Assembly (NCBI GenBank): GCA_029582155.1
Contig: CM055901.1
Span: 1,042,501 to 1,106,500 of the forward strand
Direction: 5' to 3'
Length of the DNA: 64,000 bases
Source: Panopea generosa
Lineage: Eukaryota > Mollusca > Bivalvia > Adapedonta > Hiatellidae
Both the position numbers and the translations under genes were made by a program. Below are positions 22,601 through 36,200 of this stretch, one piece after another. The first letter of the stretch is position 1. Every line of letters begins with the position of its first letter. The notes under the pieces are model-generated. The model worked only from the letters and a program-made list of their open reading frames with translations, ran no database searches and was not told the DNA's origin.

Positions 22601-25600
22601 AGGTTGGGTGAGGTGAGTAGGGTCAGCATATACGTCGTCCCAACAAGTATTTTGATAAAAAAAAACAACTTAACAGTGTAGCTGCAAGATACATAAAACA
22701 CTGTTTATGACACACAAATTATTCTTGGCGGCAGCGAATCCAGTGCTAGTTTTATGGCAGTGGCACACCGGTGTAGCTACGTGTAGGCAATGTAGAACAG
22801 GCTCTGCCCTTTTCCCAGAAATATCCCCAAGTAATTGATAAATGTTTTACATAGAAAAAATACACACAGTATTATAATATGATAATGTACCATTGGTCAT
22901 ATACAGTTAAAACAATATATGGCTGAGTACCCCATGGCCCCCATTAAAATGTCTAGGCCTGCAGGTTTACTTTGACCAAGCTAGGCCCCTGCTATACACA
23001 CACCACCTGCTCACATTTGCAGGAGGAATGGGAGACAATCTCCGCTCCATTTTGGCTCAAAGTACTGGGAGTGAAACTCAATTGAGATTCAATATTTTTA
23101 TACATCTTATGGTTTAGTCTTAAGTGTCTTGTGTTTGTATGTATCTTATTAAAGTTTAAAGTCCCAAACTGTTGTAGTAAATAATATTCATACCCCTCTC
23201 CCCTCCTCAGTAAACTCACTAAAATGCACGCTTTGATCTCCTACATCTTGACTCGCAGTACTGGGTTTGATACTCGTTTTTTTTGCATGTGAACGTACAT
23301 TTTGCTCAATCATCATTATGACCCATGTGTAATAGCTGTTAATATATCTTGAAATGCACTGGAAGCCACCTTTTCAAGAGATAATTTAAATAGAGCCTTA
23401 TGTTTGTGTAACATTCAATGTTTGTTATGAATATAACCATGATTACAGTAACACTTTCAACAGAATATGGGCGTTGATGTGGAAAGTTTGCGAGGCAAGT
23501 AGGCCTTCTTATGTTTATTGTGTTTGGTAATGTTGTAACATAAATTTATGTGTATTTTTTTCATATGAACGGCAATTTTACTCAACCCTATGATCCATGA
23601 GTTATAGCTGTAAATATGTCTTGAAATGTACCAGAAGCCACCATTTCAAGCCTATATTAAAAAAAATCTGAGGGGGCATATACCCCACTAGACTGCACGG
23701 GTCTATACACCAACATAAGCAAGCTATGTCTTGCCAGCATTCAATTCACTGTCCCGAGTCAGTGTCTCTCCCACCACATAAATGGGCATAGATATAACAT
23801 GTCATTTCATCCCCTTTTATATTTTTACTGAGATTCAAGTAACTAACAAACATGACCCTTCAGGTAAGTCTGTAAAGTCGCTTGATATACATGTATATCA
23901 AATGTGCCATTGATTGAATATGATTATTATTGTAGAAGAAAAACAAATAAAAAAACTAGCAATTAGTAAATTAATTGATTACCATACTAGTTACATTGAT
24001 AAAGAAGTGAGTTCTTTGATAACTGGTATATCAATATTGTTTGTTTTATTTAAAATTATCTGAAATACCATACATATCGGTAATCTAAATGTGATAATAC
24101 AGGAAGAAGAAAAAGAAGGACAAAGAAAAAGAACTTTCCAAAATGTATGAAAACATAGCAACGAATGCCGGAACCTCCACAGATGAAGACAGAAGACCTA
24201 GACATATTGACCAACGCACAAAGGCAGAAATTGCATTTGAAAACGCAAAGGAAAAGAAGGTACATAAACATAAAAATCATCTTGTGAAAATCTTGGATGA
24301 TGTTTACACTTACATCATAGATTCAATGCAAGATATTGTGATTGCTATGTGTCAATCATCAATCCATTAAATGATTTACTATTTTGTGATGTGCACTATA
24401 GCATTCTGCATTTTTCATTGGAACTAACACAGTACTTAGAAAAACAACAAGAAGCTCTTACACAAGCTCTTGAACTGGCCAATTTTTAAAAGGTGACGAA
24501 TGTTCGAGTTGTGGCCATTGAATAATAAAACATTGCTGTATTTTACCTTGTTTTCTTTCTAGCATTTCATTCTAGTGTTCGACGATCATAACAAAAACTA
24601 CACAATAATTTTATAACCTCAAAATCTCAAACAAGTACTTGAACTGGCAGATTTGAATATTAAATGTCTGTAGTTGGGATCTTTGAATCATCAAAAATTG
24701 GTTTAGTTGTTTGTTTAGTGTGCTCTGGCATGTTATACAGATGTGTCTGTTGAATTGTCAAAAAATGTTTTATAATTGGTCACGTGACAACATCATCTGT
24801 GTAGCATATCCATTGTTACTCAGGTCTGGATTGTTCACCGTGATGTGATTAATGGAAATTATCAATACAAGTTTGCATGATTAATGGATATGATACAAGG
24901 TTTTGCTACCGTATTTTGTTTTGCAATGATATTAAATAATGATTTTTTATTTATTTATGAAGTGTCAAGTTCTGTTGAATAAACAATCAGTCATGTATAC
25001 TCTTCACCATTGTCTTCATTTACTTCACATCTAGTGTGACATATTGCACGTCTCTATGGAGCCTTTTAAAGATTTTTATTTTGCGTCTCTCGAGCCAGCA
25101 GATCAGATATCAAAATAATAAAAAAGCTGTCCATTCATGCCTTATTTAATCCGGCTACTTCACATTATACAATTACCACATGTATACATGTATAACATGA
25201 AATTGAAAAACCTCAATAAATTATTGAAACCAGAAAAAAGGTTGCCTCAATGGAGAAGGCATTATTACAACACCAACTGAGTGTGTGCTACACGAATGCT
25301 TAACTGTTGTCGCCACAGAACATAGCTCATGGTAAGGTAGTGCAATAAACATATTGCAAGCTTCTATGGAGCTGTTGGACAAGGGTATTTGTTACCTCTT
25401 ATGGACAACAGATCAAATATACAAATAATAAATAGTGGCCTATCTGCACCTTATTTTCAGGTTTATGGCAACGTAACACTAATATGCTTTTAAACTATTT
25501 ATACGTGTCTTCAACTGAGACATTGATAGTAATAGATCTAATGCAGAATTATCTTAAAATTCTTAAACTCCATTTTGTTTTGTTTTTTCCAGATGGCAAC

Positions 25601-26855
25601 ACAGATCTTGGAGAAGGCGAGTAAAACCCACAAAGAGAGAATAATGGTAAGAGGTTGTCTCATTAAAACTTTCCGAAATGTAGGAGCAACTTTTGTACTG
25701 TTTCTATCTCTTGTGTAGCTACCATACACAAGTTATATTTTAACATGCCACTAATGTTGAAACTGATTGAAAAGATATTGATAAATAAAATCACAATCAT
25801 TATGAGGAAATCCCAGCTCTTGTAGCAGATAGTTGTGAATTGTAATGTATCATGACTAGCATAGGGTCTTGTTCAATAATCTTCTGATTGTATTAAAACA
25901 AGCCTACTCAATATTTTAAGTTAATTATGCTCCCTCTCAAAAGTGATAATCACCAGGGCCTGGTTTTACTTAGCATCTCAAGTGGAGTTTTCTCAACTAA
26001 AAAATCTCAATTTCTCTAAAATGATGACAAGAGTATAAATACCTCAACTTGAGTATAAACATATCATCTTCAGTATAAACATATCAACTTGAGTATAAAC
26101 ATATCAACTCAAGTATAAACATATCAACTCGAGTATAAACATATGATCTTGAGTATAAACATATCATCTTGAGTGTTAACATATCACCATGAGTATAAAC
26201 ATATCAACTCGAGTATAAACATATCAACTTGAGTATAAACATATCAACTCGAGTATAAACATATCATCTTGAGTGTTAACATATCAATTTGAGTATAAAC
26301 ATCTCAACTTGAATATAAACATATCATATTAAGTGTAAACATCTCATATTGAGTATAAACTGCCAAACTTGAGTATAAACATTCAAATGTGAGTATAAAC
26401 ATCTCAATTATAAACATCTCATCTTTAGTGTTAACATCTCAACTTAAATATAAACATCTTACATGTATATTGAGTATAAATATCTCATCTTGCATGTAAA
26501 CATCTCATCTTGAGTATAAACATCTCATATTGAGTATAAGATATCAACTTGAGTATAACCATGCACTCAAGCATAGTTTTCATTTTGAATAAACATTATT
26601 ATTTCCCAACAAGTTCAGTATCAATGTCAGTTACTGTAATATGTTTAAAGAATATATAATACACAAGTTTTCATATGAACAGAGTTTTTTAAATTTAATG
26701 TATACACAAGATGAGATGCTTTGTGAATACAAGGCCTGGATAATTTCTCGATAAGTTGAATCACATGTACTGTTTGTCTGTTCTAGGATTTCAACCAGCA
26801 TTTGGATAATCTTACAGAACATTTTGATATACCTAAAGTGAGTTGGACGAAATGA
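19612..26855 (+). CDS. FAM32A: FAM32A homologue, complete four-exon gene
   Basis: Coding exons: 19612-19682, 24103-24259, 25593-25646 and 26787-26855. All have GT-AG junctions and the phases join (2, 0, 0), giving 116 residues; human FAM32A has 112. The start MSAYDNVARGSLKLKGVSE matches the family's opening 'PLKLKGV'. A lysine-rich stretch (KKKKKDKEKE) spans about residues 25-36. The most conserved part is the C-terminus: DQRTKAEIAFENAKEKK, ILEKASKTHKERI, then NLTEHFDIPKVSWTK ending at the stop. FAM32A is a small nuclear protein; the human protein has been found in late spliceosomes near the active site, where it assists exon ligation. Intron 1 (4.4 kb) holds an LTR-like block and intron 3 a 20-bp minisatellite. 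Convergent with SAS10/UTP3. Confidence 0.95.
20770..21434 (-). mobile_element. Possible solo LTR or related element with internal tandem repeats
   Basis: On the minus strand the block starts near TGTGGTGGTACAACACTAAG. About 65 bp in it has TATATAA in 'ctgctatataaccagctgac', an LTR-promoter-like arrangement. The far end is a tandem series of about four units of 55-120 bp. Read on the plus strand these contain 'tttgttttaactaaataaaact' and 'agtcctgcagca'. I found no matching second LTR and no clear target duplication, so the class and both boundaries are tentative. A 100-codon plus-strand reading frame at 21089-21391 has no recognisable domain. Confidence 0.35.
23240..23660. repeat. Duplicated segment of about 95 bp in two diverged copies
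   Basis: 'catgtgaacgtacattttgctcaatc...tgacccatg' followed by 'tcttgaaatgcactggaagccacc' near 23285-23370 recurs near 23560-23650 as 'catatgaacggcaattttactcaacc...tgatccatg' and 'tcttgaaatgtaccagaagccacc'. It lies in FAM32A intron 1. Function unknown. Confidence 0.5.
26031..26560. repeat. 20-bp minisatellite, unit GAGTATAAACATATCAACTT
   Basis: About 26 units in direct succession, with substitutions that drift from 'atatcaact(t/c)' in the left half to 'atctcatctt/atattg' in the right half, and a few short indels. It lies in FAM32A intron 3, about 0.4 kb after exon 3, ending some 230 bp before exon 4. The period is not a multiple of three, so it is not coding. Confidence 0.9.
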
Positions 26856-27017
26856 AGACACAATGTTTGGAGTCGATCATTGCTTGGACTGACAAAATTT
26901 TTCAGACATTATTTCAAAAGTTGTAGACCATCTAATAGGAAGAAATATCTCTTTAACTGTGATGATGTCTTAGCTTGATCTTTTTCTAGAGAGATAATTG
27001 GAATTTTAATCTGCCAT

Positions 27018-27083
27018 AATAAAACAAAGAACTGTAGGATTTTAGTTTTAAATATGTAAGTCCCTGTTTATGTGGAAAATAAA
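27018..27083 (+). terminator. Candidate polyadenylation signals of FAM32A
   Basis: AATAAA hexamers occur at 27018-27023 and 27078-27083, 163 and 223 bp after the stop codon. The second is followed by T-rich sequence. A further 'aataaaaggaaataaaata' cluster near 27780 could serve a longer transcript. Which is used cannot be told from sequence. Confidence 0.5.
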
Positions 27084-30000
27084 CTTCATATTAACAGCTT
27101 ATGAATTATCAAAGTCAAATACAGTGAAAAACAGGAATGTATACATGTAGACTTAAATGTGAACTCTGATAAATTCTACTCTAGTGTCCCGCTGTGATCT
27201 TGATAATTTTAGCATGAAACAAATACGATTTGGATTAATGTTATGTTTGTATTACACTGTGGCTGTATCTTACAAGCATGTAAATACAATCTCCATCGAT
27301 GGGCGAGTCCCCTGGAAAACTGCAGATATTAGTGTCGGGTATGCAAGAATATAAAAATCTGTCATGGGAAGGTTCAGATTGAACATTCTGCCCAGAGGGA
27401 TTGGATAGTGAAATTGAAAAGAAACCACCTGTCCAATTCCTTTACTTGCATATAGCAAACTTATTGAATAATTATTTTAATTTATAAAACTATTTTTATA
27501 TCACAATATGAGAATTTTTATCACTCATGGATAAAGTGACAGTTACATCTGTTGTGCAAGAAATTGATTTCATTCATTTTAAAAAGTAGTATTCAGTTTT
27601 TTCTCTTACTTAAATGGTAGTTTGTGTTGGATTATCTGATTTGAACATTTATACAAGATTATACGATACTACTTGAACTTGATACAAAATGCATAATTGT
27701 CTGTCAGATTTTGTTATTTGCAAGTAAATTTGATATTATGTGTACATAGTTTTCAGGAATTGGACATTGTGATAATCGATTAATAAAAGGAAATAAAATA
27801 TTTGTTAAACTACAAACTTGGACTTAATTCTTTGTATTTCAAACTTTTTGAAACATTACGGTTTCCACATTTAATATGGATACTGTTTGAGAAAGTTATA
27901 ATTGTAACATTACAGACTTACATCTTTGAACTTAATTTGGTAATTGAGACACATTGATAGGATTCGCGGAAACTTTGCCACACAGTTGCACAAACTTTTA
28001 GCCATGTTCATATTATGATTCTTGCGCTTAAATACAGATGTATGTTAATGGGTTTGGCATATCTTCAAAAAAGTTCATATGGACTGTGGTTTCTGGCAGA
28101 AGTGAGTAGAGCAAAGGCAAGCATAACATGTGCAATAAGACATCATGGGTTTTCAGAAAGTGACTTTTTATTAGATTTAAACATGCACTTTAGAGCATTT
28201 GAAGTCTACTATAAACAACAACACAGAGCCAGTTAACACACCAGTTATTGTGCATTTTTAAAACACCTGGACCTTATTTTATAGAACATGTGGAGCAGAA
28301 TCCAATCTTATATCAAGGTTCATTCTGCATATTCATCTGTTGATGTTTTGTTTTCAATTCATGTTAATTTTTGTACCTGGAGAGCGAGTCTGGATGCTTC
28401 CTTCCCTCATTCAATTGATAGTTTCCATTAAACTTGTTTATTTTTTGCACATGCTTAGTGTCTTGCTAAATGACATGACCAGCACCATTCCTGTTAAAAC
28501 TGAACCAACTACTCTTCGATCCTGGATCCAATACTGTACTATCAGACCAGTTGTGTGACGCTCTTCATGGTAGCTTTCTTATTTACTTACTTACTTTTAT
28601 GTTTATCTGTTTGTATCTTTTCTGTATTGTAATCTTGCATCCAAAAAGCAACATTTGTATACGTCTGTATACATTTTTTGCTGTATTAATATTAATGAAG
28701 CGATTCTACCATGGATAGTTTTCCAATAAAAAAATTGTCAAATATTAAAAATGGTTTATTAAAGAAAATATCACCTGGACATAACCATGTAAATATTAGT
28801 ACCTATCAAGTCAAGATATGTGATGCAGGTTTTATGATACTGACCTATTATTATTATTATTGTACTTGCCTTTAATTTTTTTGTAGAGCAAACTATTTCC
28901 ACAGTTTTCATGCAGTTGATATGAAACTTTGCAAACTCGATCGATATTAAGTGTAAACTCAAAATTTGTGATGCCGACGTACAGTCACAGTTATTGCCCT
29001 TGCACTTACAAGTAAAACTGCCGCATTTACCACATAACAATTCTTGTGCAGTGAACTACTTCCAGTATTTAGGCAAATGAAAATAACATTTTGCATATAT
29101 GATCAACAATGAGTGTAAATGTGTGTTGTGCATAATTTGCAATGATGAATTAATTCGATGTTGAGTTATATTCCTTGTTACCATATTGCAATTCTTGTGG
29201 TGTGAACAATTAGTTTTACGGCAATCAACTGAAATCTTTGCATACATAATTAAAACTGCATGTAGATGCAGTATTTGCATGGTGAAATTTGCATCTGATG
29301 CTGAGACTGGCGGATGGAGGCATTCCTATTTCTCACATATACAGTAATTTATGACAGAAAAGTATTCATTGTATTTTTAAAGCAATATTTTATTAGTAAA
29401 GTAGAAAAAAAGCTCAAAATTACACTATCAGTGCAATGTTGCTAGATTTAGATATACTGAAAGACAAAAATACCTCCGAGGTTCATAAAATCATACAGAG
29501 TCCATGAAGGTAAATAATATCATCAGATTATTTACTATAGGACTGTACTGATAATTAGTGTTTCCAGTCCTAATGATTACACAAATGCCTGTTCCTGGTA
29601 CAGGTATTGTTTCCACATGAAGTGCATATGCAAAATATTTCATATTGGGACAACATGGGAACAAAATAGGTAATATAAGATACAACCTGGATCCTGTGGT
29701 AATACAAAAAATATCCAAGCTACATGTACGTGAAACTTACACGTAGCATGTGGGGTCATTTTGTATTTTCAGTCTGACAAAAATTGTGGTTGCTTAGGCA
29801 ACAATTTAGGTCAAATAACTTTTAAAACCGGTAGGGGATTTATATATTGCTTGCAATACTCCAGTGTCCTGTTTCAAAAGTAATTCAGTTTAAAACATAA
29901 TGGTGGTCAATGCACCTAATCATTGTTTCACAGATTCTCTACACATTAACCAGAACCTGATCTCTGCAAGTCACCAACTACTCCACATATTCCGAGACAG

Positions 30001-30177
30001 GATATTCAAGGTTGTAGAACAAACTTCATGCCCAGTAATCACATACTGACCTTGAGGAGATTCAAACACACTATCCCTGAATTAGAAGTCGGATGTTACC
30101 AAAACGTACTTAATAACATTTTTTTAAATAAGTGGTAATAAATTAAATGACGCAACAAGACATTTGTCCACTAGTGG
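27084..30177. other. Convergent intergenic region between FAM32A and SAS10/UTP3
   Basis: No conserved coding region was recognised. It may contain 3' UTR of FAM32A if a distal poly(A) site is used. Open frames up to 89 codons exist on both strands, but none shows a known motif, a splice-consistent extension or homology that I recognise. It includes the diverged repeats at 28830-29300. Confidence 0.5.
28830..29300. repeat. Diverged tandem repeat, about 120-140-bp period
   Basis: Successive units share 'aattcttgtg..gtgaac.a.tt', 'caactgaaa..ttgcat' and 'gagtgtaaa.tgt' type phrases (for example 29038, 29190 and 29210). The sequence resembles eroded non-autonomous elements of this genome. No termini were defined. 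Confidence 0.4.
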
Positions 30178-30183
30178 TTTATT
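30178..30183 (-). terminator. Polyadenylation signal close to the SAS10/UTP3 stop codon
   Basis: AATAAA on the minus strand lies 26 bp beyond the stop codon at 30209-30211. If used, the 3' UTR would be only a few tens of bases long. Convergent FAM32A transcription makes a compact end plausible, but no alternative site was excluded. Confidence 0.45.
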
Positions 30184-30208
30184 ATCTTTCTAGAAATAAT
30201 TGTTACAG

Positions 30209-33200
30209 TTAGTGCAATTTTCTGCTTCTCTTGATTCCCGCCCTGATTCCAGATATTTCGCCTCCATACTTGTTCATCTCAGTACGTGTCTCTCGCACCT
30301 ACAAAATACAACAAACACTTCGTTGTTATATTGCTGGAACAATATCCTTTTTTTGCATCTTCTTCATACATGTTTAACAGTTAGTTTTTGTACATATATA
30401 ACCTTGGTTCTTGTATAAATACATGTAAATAAAAACTTTTTTTTTTATCTTGGTTCTGTATCAACAGAACAAAACTCTGTTCTTGTATCTGTAGAATAAA
30501 ACTTGGTTCTTTTATGTACTACAACAAAAATTACAGAAAAATGCCACCTTATTTCTTGTACATGTACCTACTTAAACATGTAAAAGTTAGTCTTTTAGCT
30601 ATATAACTCGATTCTTACATCTTTCGAAAACAACTATGAGTTTGGTATTTAAAGGACACAAAAGTACTAATGCTTGAGTCTACACAACATTACAGATAAT
30701 GAGAGATAGATGATGGTCACAAAAATTCACCTTGACTTGGATGAGCTTAAAAGAGATCTATTTAAAAACCTTTCAATTAGATAATATTTTCTCAACTTAC
30801 CAAAAAACCCACTCAGTAAATGCTGGAACTTAAGTAGTGCAAAATCATTTCATTATTTTAATATAAATTCACAAATGATGAATTCTTACCTGTCCCTTCC
30901 TCCTAATTTTAGCTTTCCTGAACTTGACTCTGTGTTTAACTCTCGGATTACGCAACTCTTTCTTCTTGTGTGCTGTCAGGCCCTTATTCTTTTCAATCTG
31001 TTTTCAAAAATGTAGAATTATATATGTCGTATATGCAAAACTAAGGCTTTGTATTCTTACAAATGAAAATTAAATCTTCTTTATCTGGATGTAGTGTAAT
31101 AAATACCAGAACTTGAACATATATTATTAAATGTAAATGATCAAAAAGAATGAATGAATGAATAGGGTTTTACGGCGTACCAACACATTATAGGTTATTT
31201 GACGCCAACAGGAAGGAAGATTCCAGGTTCACTCTACATGTACAAAAACAACAAATTAACATACAGATTAAACAAAATACATCAACAAATGAATATGCAG
31301 AATGAACCTAGAACCTTGACACCTGAAGAACTACAGAGTTTCAGCAAATTCTATCATATTACTCAAATTGTTGCTTCTTATGACATGCATGAGCCATAGT
31401 GGTCCTATTCTCGCAATCACTCATATGGCTCCCTGAAACCACACAGGGTGTGGTAATTTAACCACAATAGTGAACATGACAAAAAATGATAAAATGAACA
31501 TGACACCCATTCAGAGGATTCCTACCCCTCTGCAGAGATCAGCAGTGATTTTATCCTTAGCCGGAACCACACGGGCTTGATAAAAAAAAAAAATACACGC
31601 ATGATAGATGTTACTTTATATATGCAGGTAGATGAAGTATTTTTATATCATTTATTTAAAGATATATGCGCAATATTTCTGGACACCACTGCCTGTGTAA
31701 TTCCCAGACACCAATGATAGAGATGCTTGCAAAAATGCACAAATTCTCTTTTATAGTACGCACCTGGTATGTGATTGCCCGCTTCATATCGGGATCCAGG
31801 CCATCTTCGTCAAAATTGTTGTCTCCCATCTCTGCATTACCAGTATCACCACTGAAGTATTAAGTTATTATGTTTGTATATACCGACATGTGCATTCTAT
31901 ATCCTCATGTTTGTATGTACCAACAAATATAATATTATGCATTCTATATCATCATGTATGTATGTGCTAACAAACACATACATTTCATATCTACATGTCT
32001 GTATGCACATATTTTTATTTCATACAAAAGGCCATCAGCTTACAATCATCCAATACATGCAATTTAAACAAGTAATCAATGGCAATGTTGTACAGTTTTT
32101 ACATATTTATCCCGGATTTAAACTTCAATAATACAAATTCTAATGAATAATAATGTTAAATTTAAACTTTAACTTGTTTAAATTTTCATGTTTATAATAC
32201 AGTCTCAACACATCTGTCATGAAAAGTGATAAATCAAGTCTTTATATCATGATAAAAGTAGTAGTTCTGTAAGTTTGTGTATACAAACAAACACATGCAT
32301 TTTATATCTGCATGTTTGTATATACTAACAAATATGTGCTTTCTATTATATGTATGTCTGCATGTTCTAACAAACACATGCATTCTCATATATCCTCATG
32401 TTCGTATATACACTAACAAACACATGCATTCTATATCCTCATGTTTGTATATATAGTAACAAACACATGCATTTTATATCATCATGTTTGTATGTGGTAA
32501 CAAACATATATGCATTCTTGATGAATTGATCTGTTTTACTGTCAGATTCAAAACATAATATGTTGTTTTACATTTAACATTCACTGGTAACAATGTATGT
32601 ACAGAGTGTGTTGTATATATTTACAAATCACTTAATACCTCTGATCCTCTGGTTCTCCCGCCTCTCCAGGCTTGCCGCCCTTCATCATCTGGTAGTATTC
32701 CAGGGCTTCTCTCTCCTCCTTCGTCTCGTATTGGCCATCATCTTTCTTCTTCTTCATCTAAATTTTAAAAAATTAAAATGAGTACATGATTCACATAAAT
32801 TATTCCACCATTGGATAGCTATGTTCTTAACGCCGGAATACAGATCATTTCAGTTATCATTTTTTAATATGCTAACTCTCAATGTACTGTTGATGACATG
32901 AACATTTTGATTGAACTAATTTTTTGATAATTTTTTTCCCTTTTAAATGAGGGCCTGTTAGCTGACTTTCAGTCCAGGGATCAACATCTCACTAACGACT
33001 GATACATGACAATGCGTCTCATTGCTCACCGTTGATTCAACTGGGAAAGTTATCAATTACTTAAGGAGATGACTGCACTCGAGTAGTGGTTTACTTTCCT
33101 GAATCCCATATAAGAATATTTAGATTAAATGATTGCCTGTTAGTCCTAAATGGCATAAAAATGACACCAAAATTAATATTCATATTCAAACTTCATAAGA

Positions 33201-36200
33201 GGTTTAATTTCATTTTTAAAACATAGTTTATATACTGGTATGACATCTATATTTCACTGTGGTGGAAAACCTCAAATTGAATTGGAATAGAGGTATCATC
33301 CTTCTGCATATAATTTTCAAATTTTCTAGCATCAAGTTTTTGGGAGTTCTTTTTAGAAATAAAACCACAATCTTCAGTGGAATAAAAGATAAAATATTTG
33401 ATGTTTGGTAATCTCTTACATGTGGTTCACCAAAATCTTCGTACATGTTGTCCGACTCTTCTCCACCAGAATCGGACACAAGGTCGCTCAATCGTTTCTT
33501 CTTGTCCGATGACTTGCCTGAAACATCTCTCTTCCTTCTGAAAATATAATAAAGTATGAGCTTTAACATTAATCAGAACAATGTGTCATTTTTTCCATTA
33601 ATCCTTACAGTGGGATTAACACTAGTTCACCGCATTATTAATTTGTATGGCATCAAGTTTCATTGATGGAGGAAGACAACTAAATTATATACATGAATCT
33701 GCTGCATACATGAATCTGTTTACAACCAACATTTTCCACTGGCTCTTTTTCATTTAAACTCGGAAGGTCACTAGTTCAATCCTCGGCCAGGTCATACCAA
33801 AGATTTGAACAAGAGTTGCTAGAAGACAACAAAGCTTGCCTATTGGATAAAACTTACCACCCATGCAAAGATTGAGATTGGAGGCAATCACAAAACTTAA
33901 ATGCAACTGAACGCAAATGTTTAACCTGGGTGTCTACAGACGCTGACGTCATGGCAATAACTCTCCTGGACATTCGACCCAGCGAGCTAAAAATAGTAAT
34001 AAAAGCTTCTATGCTTGGCGTTCAGTATTTAGAGAATATTTCTAGATCTGGTTGGCCCAAGTCAGAATGATGAGACGGGGTGGGTTAAGGCATGATACTC
34101 AGGTGTGACTGCACAATATTTTCTCGAGTAGACACCATTGGGATACAACTGAAAAAAAATTAAAGCGAGGCTAAACACCATACAACAACAACTCATTTAA
34201 ATTTTTTGGACAGATGATCTCAACTGAGAGAGACAAGTGATAATATAATAGTGTTTTTTTGTCATAGAACATGAAACTTGGTTGGTAGCGCATCTGACTG
34301 TCAATCCAGGGTCCGTAAGTTTGAATCCCTGCTAGACCACAGTCTCTTTGACAATTGGATCTCATTGTCATTCAACTCTCACTGCTGAAGTGGGAAAGGT
34401 ATCAGTTACTTGCAAATACGGGTGTGCTCAAGTATTGGTAACCTTTCAGGACCCCAGAAAAAGTGGCTAGGTTAGCCGATTGTCTGTTAGCCCTTAATGG
34501 CATAAAAAATTATGCTAAAATTATTCAAACAAACAAATCATAGAACATAGAGTACCCCTTTGTTACATAGAACACACAGGGATTAATGTTTATAATTTGG
34601 TTTAATGATATTTTTAACACATCACAGGTTATACATGTATATGGTATCCAATTTTATTGGTTAACGAAGGGCCACTGTTCTTGCAACAATTCTATTCTCA
34701 CAAGTGTACACACAACATTAATCGAAGTCAACAAATTACATTCTAAATGTCAACAGCCAACAGTATACAAATCCTATCTGAAAATATCTTGACAAAACAA
34801 AAATGATTTCTAAACCTGACAAACTTTTTTGGTTGCTCTATCTTTTCTCCAAATTCTAAATCTTCTCCCTTCTCAAGTCTCGACACAATGTCGCTTATCT
34901 CCTCTCTTATTTCCATGTCCAGTGGTTCCAACTGCTTCATTATCTACAGGTACATGTAAAATATGGTTTCTTACTTACAGGCATACTAACATAATTATTA
35001 CTAGCAGGCATACTAACATAATTACTTGAGATTAGTTTAACACCACTTTCAAGACATTTCAAGTTATCTATGGCATATCCACTTATATTGGTGAAGGAAG
35101 ACTTCAGAATCCAGATAGAACCACCATCCCACTTTCTCACAAAGTTTTTGGAGCGAGCAGGTCCCAAAACTACAACCTTAGCGGTGAGAGGTAAGTGATC
35201 TTGAGGCAGTGCCTTAGACCACTCAGTCACAGATGATTTTATGTAAAATAAATTGACTTCATGAAGGCATATGTGGAATATGCTTCATAATTAATATGCA
35301 GATATTCAACATGCTTCATTGTCTACAGGCACATGTGTGATTTTGTTGTCATCATATAAAACATCACAGCTCAGCTCCAGACAAGATCTGTTTTATACAT
35401 TTACACGCTGTTATTTTTTAGATACAGTCAAACTTGTCTTAAGCAGCAAGTCAAGGGAAGGAGCAAAAGTGACATTTAAAGACAGGTTGTTGCTTAATAC
35501 AGGTTAGTTTACTTGGAAAGCATAGAAATGGCAAATAGAAAATATTGCTGCTTAAGAGAGGTGACCGCGAACACAGTTTTAAAATTCTCTGAAAGATTCT
35601 CATTATATATAAACCATTCATTTCCATTATAGTGCATGTTCCCAACTGTCTGGGTGCTCACTCTGACGGTTGCAGGTTAGATACCAGGAAATTGACTTGA
35701 GAGCGATTCACATGAGCTTTTCAAATACTTTCAAGTTGACCTGTATAAATTAAATGTAATTTACATTTCTGTACTGTAGGAGACGTTTGATGATTGGATG
35801 GTTGTGGACTGGTGTCTGTTTGGCTTTTAACATCAGGTAAAACACAATGTTGGTACAGTAGCTAGTGAAGAAAACATAACATCAGATATACATATGTAAT
35901 AGGAAAGTCAAACCCAGACTCTGACAATACAATTTTCATTAAACCTTATTAAATAGGCTTGTAATAATTTGTTATTACAACAAAAAATGTTTCCATGTGA
36001 TTTAAATGCTCCTGCTTTAATTTTTTGCTAAGAGTTTGTAAACATGAGTCAGTTTTAAGTCCATGGGTGGTAATGTCACATCAATAATATAACAACTAAC
36101 ATACAGCAATAGTAAAACAGAAAATTACTACACAAAAGATGTCATCGCAGTATAACAGAAGAAGCAGTGTTCTGCCAAGGTTTTGGGTAAGTGGGAACAA

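Noticed and set aside
24143..24370. A stand-alone 75-codon gene starting MYENIATNAG.
   Set aside because: Its first part is simply FAM32A exon 2 read from an internal Met; after 24259 it runs into intron sequence.
26031..26560. A CRISPR array, because of regular short repeats.
   Set aside because: Units are directly adjacent with no unique spacers, and the window is an intron-bearing animal genome.
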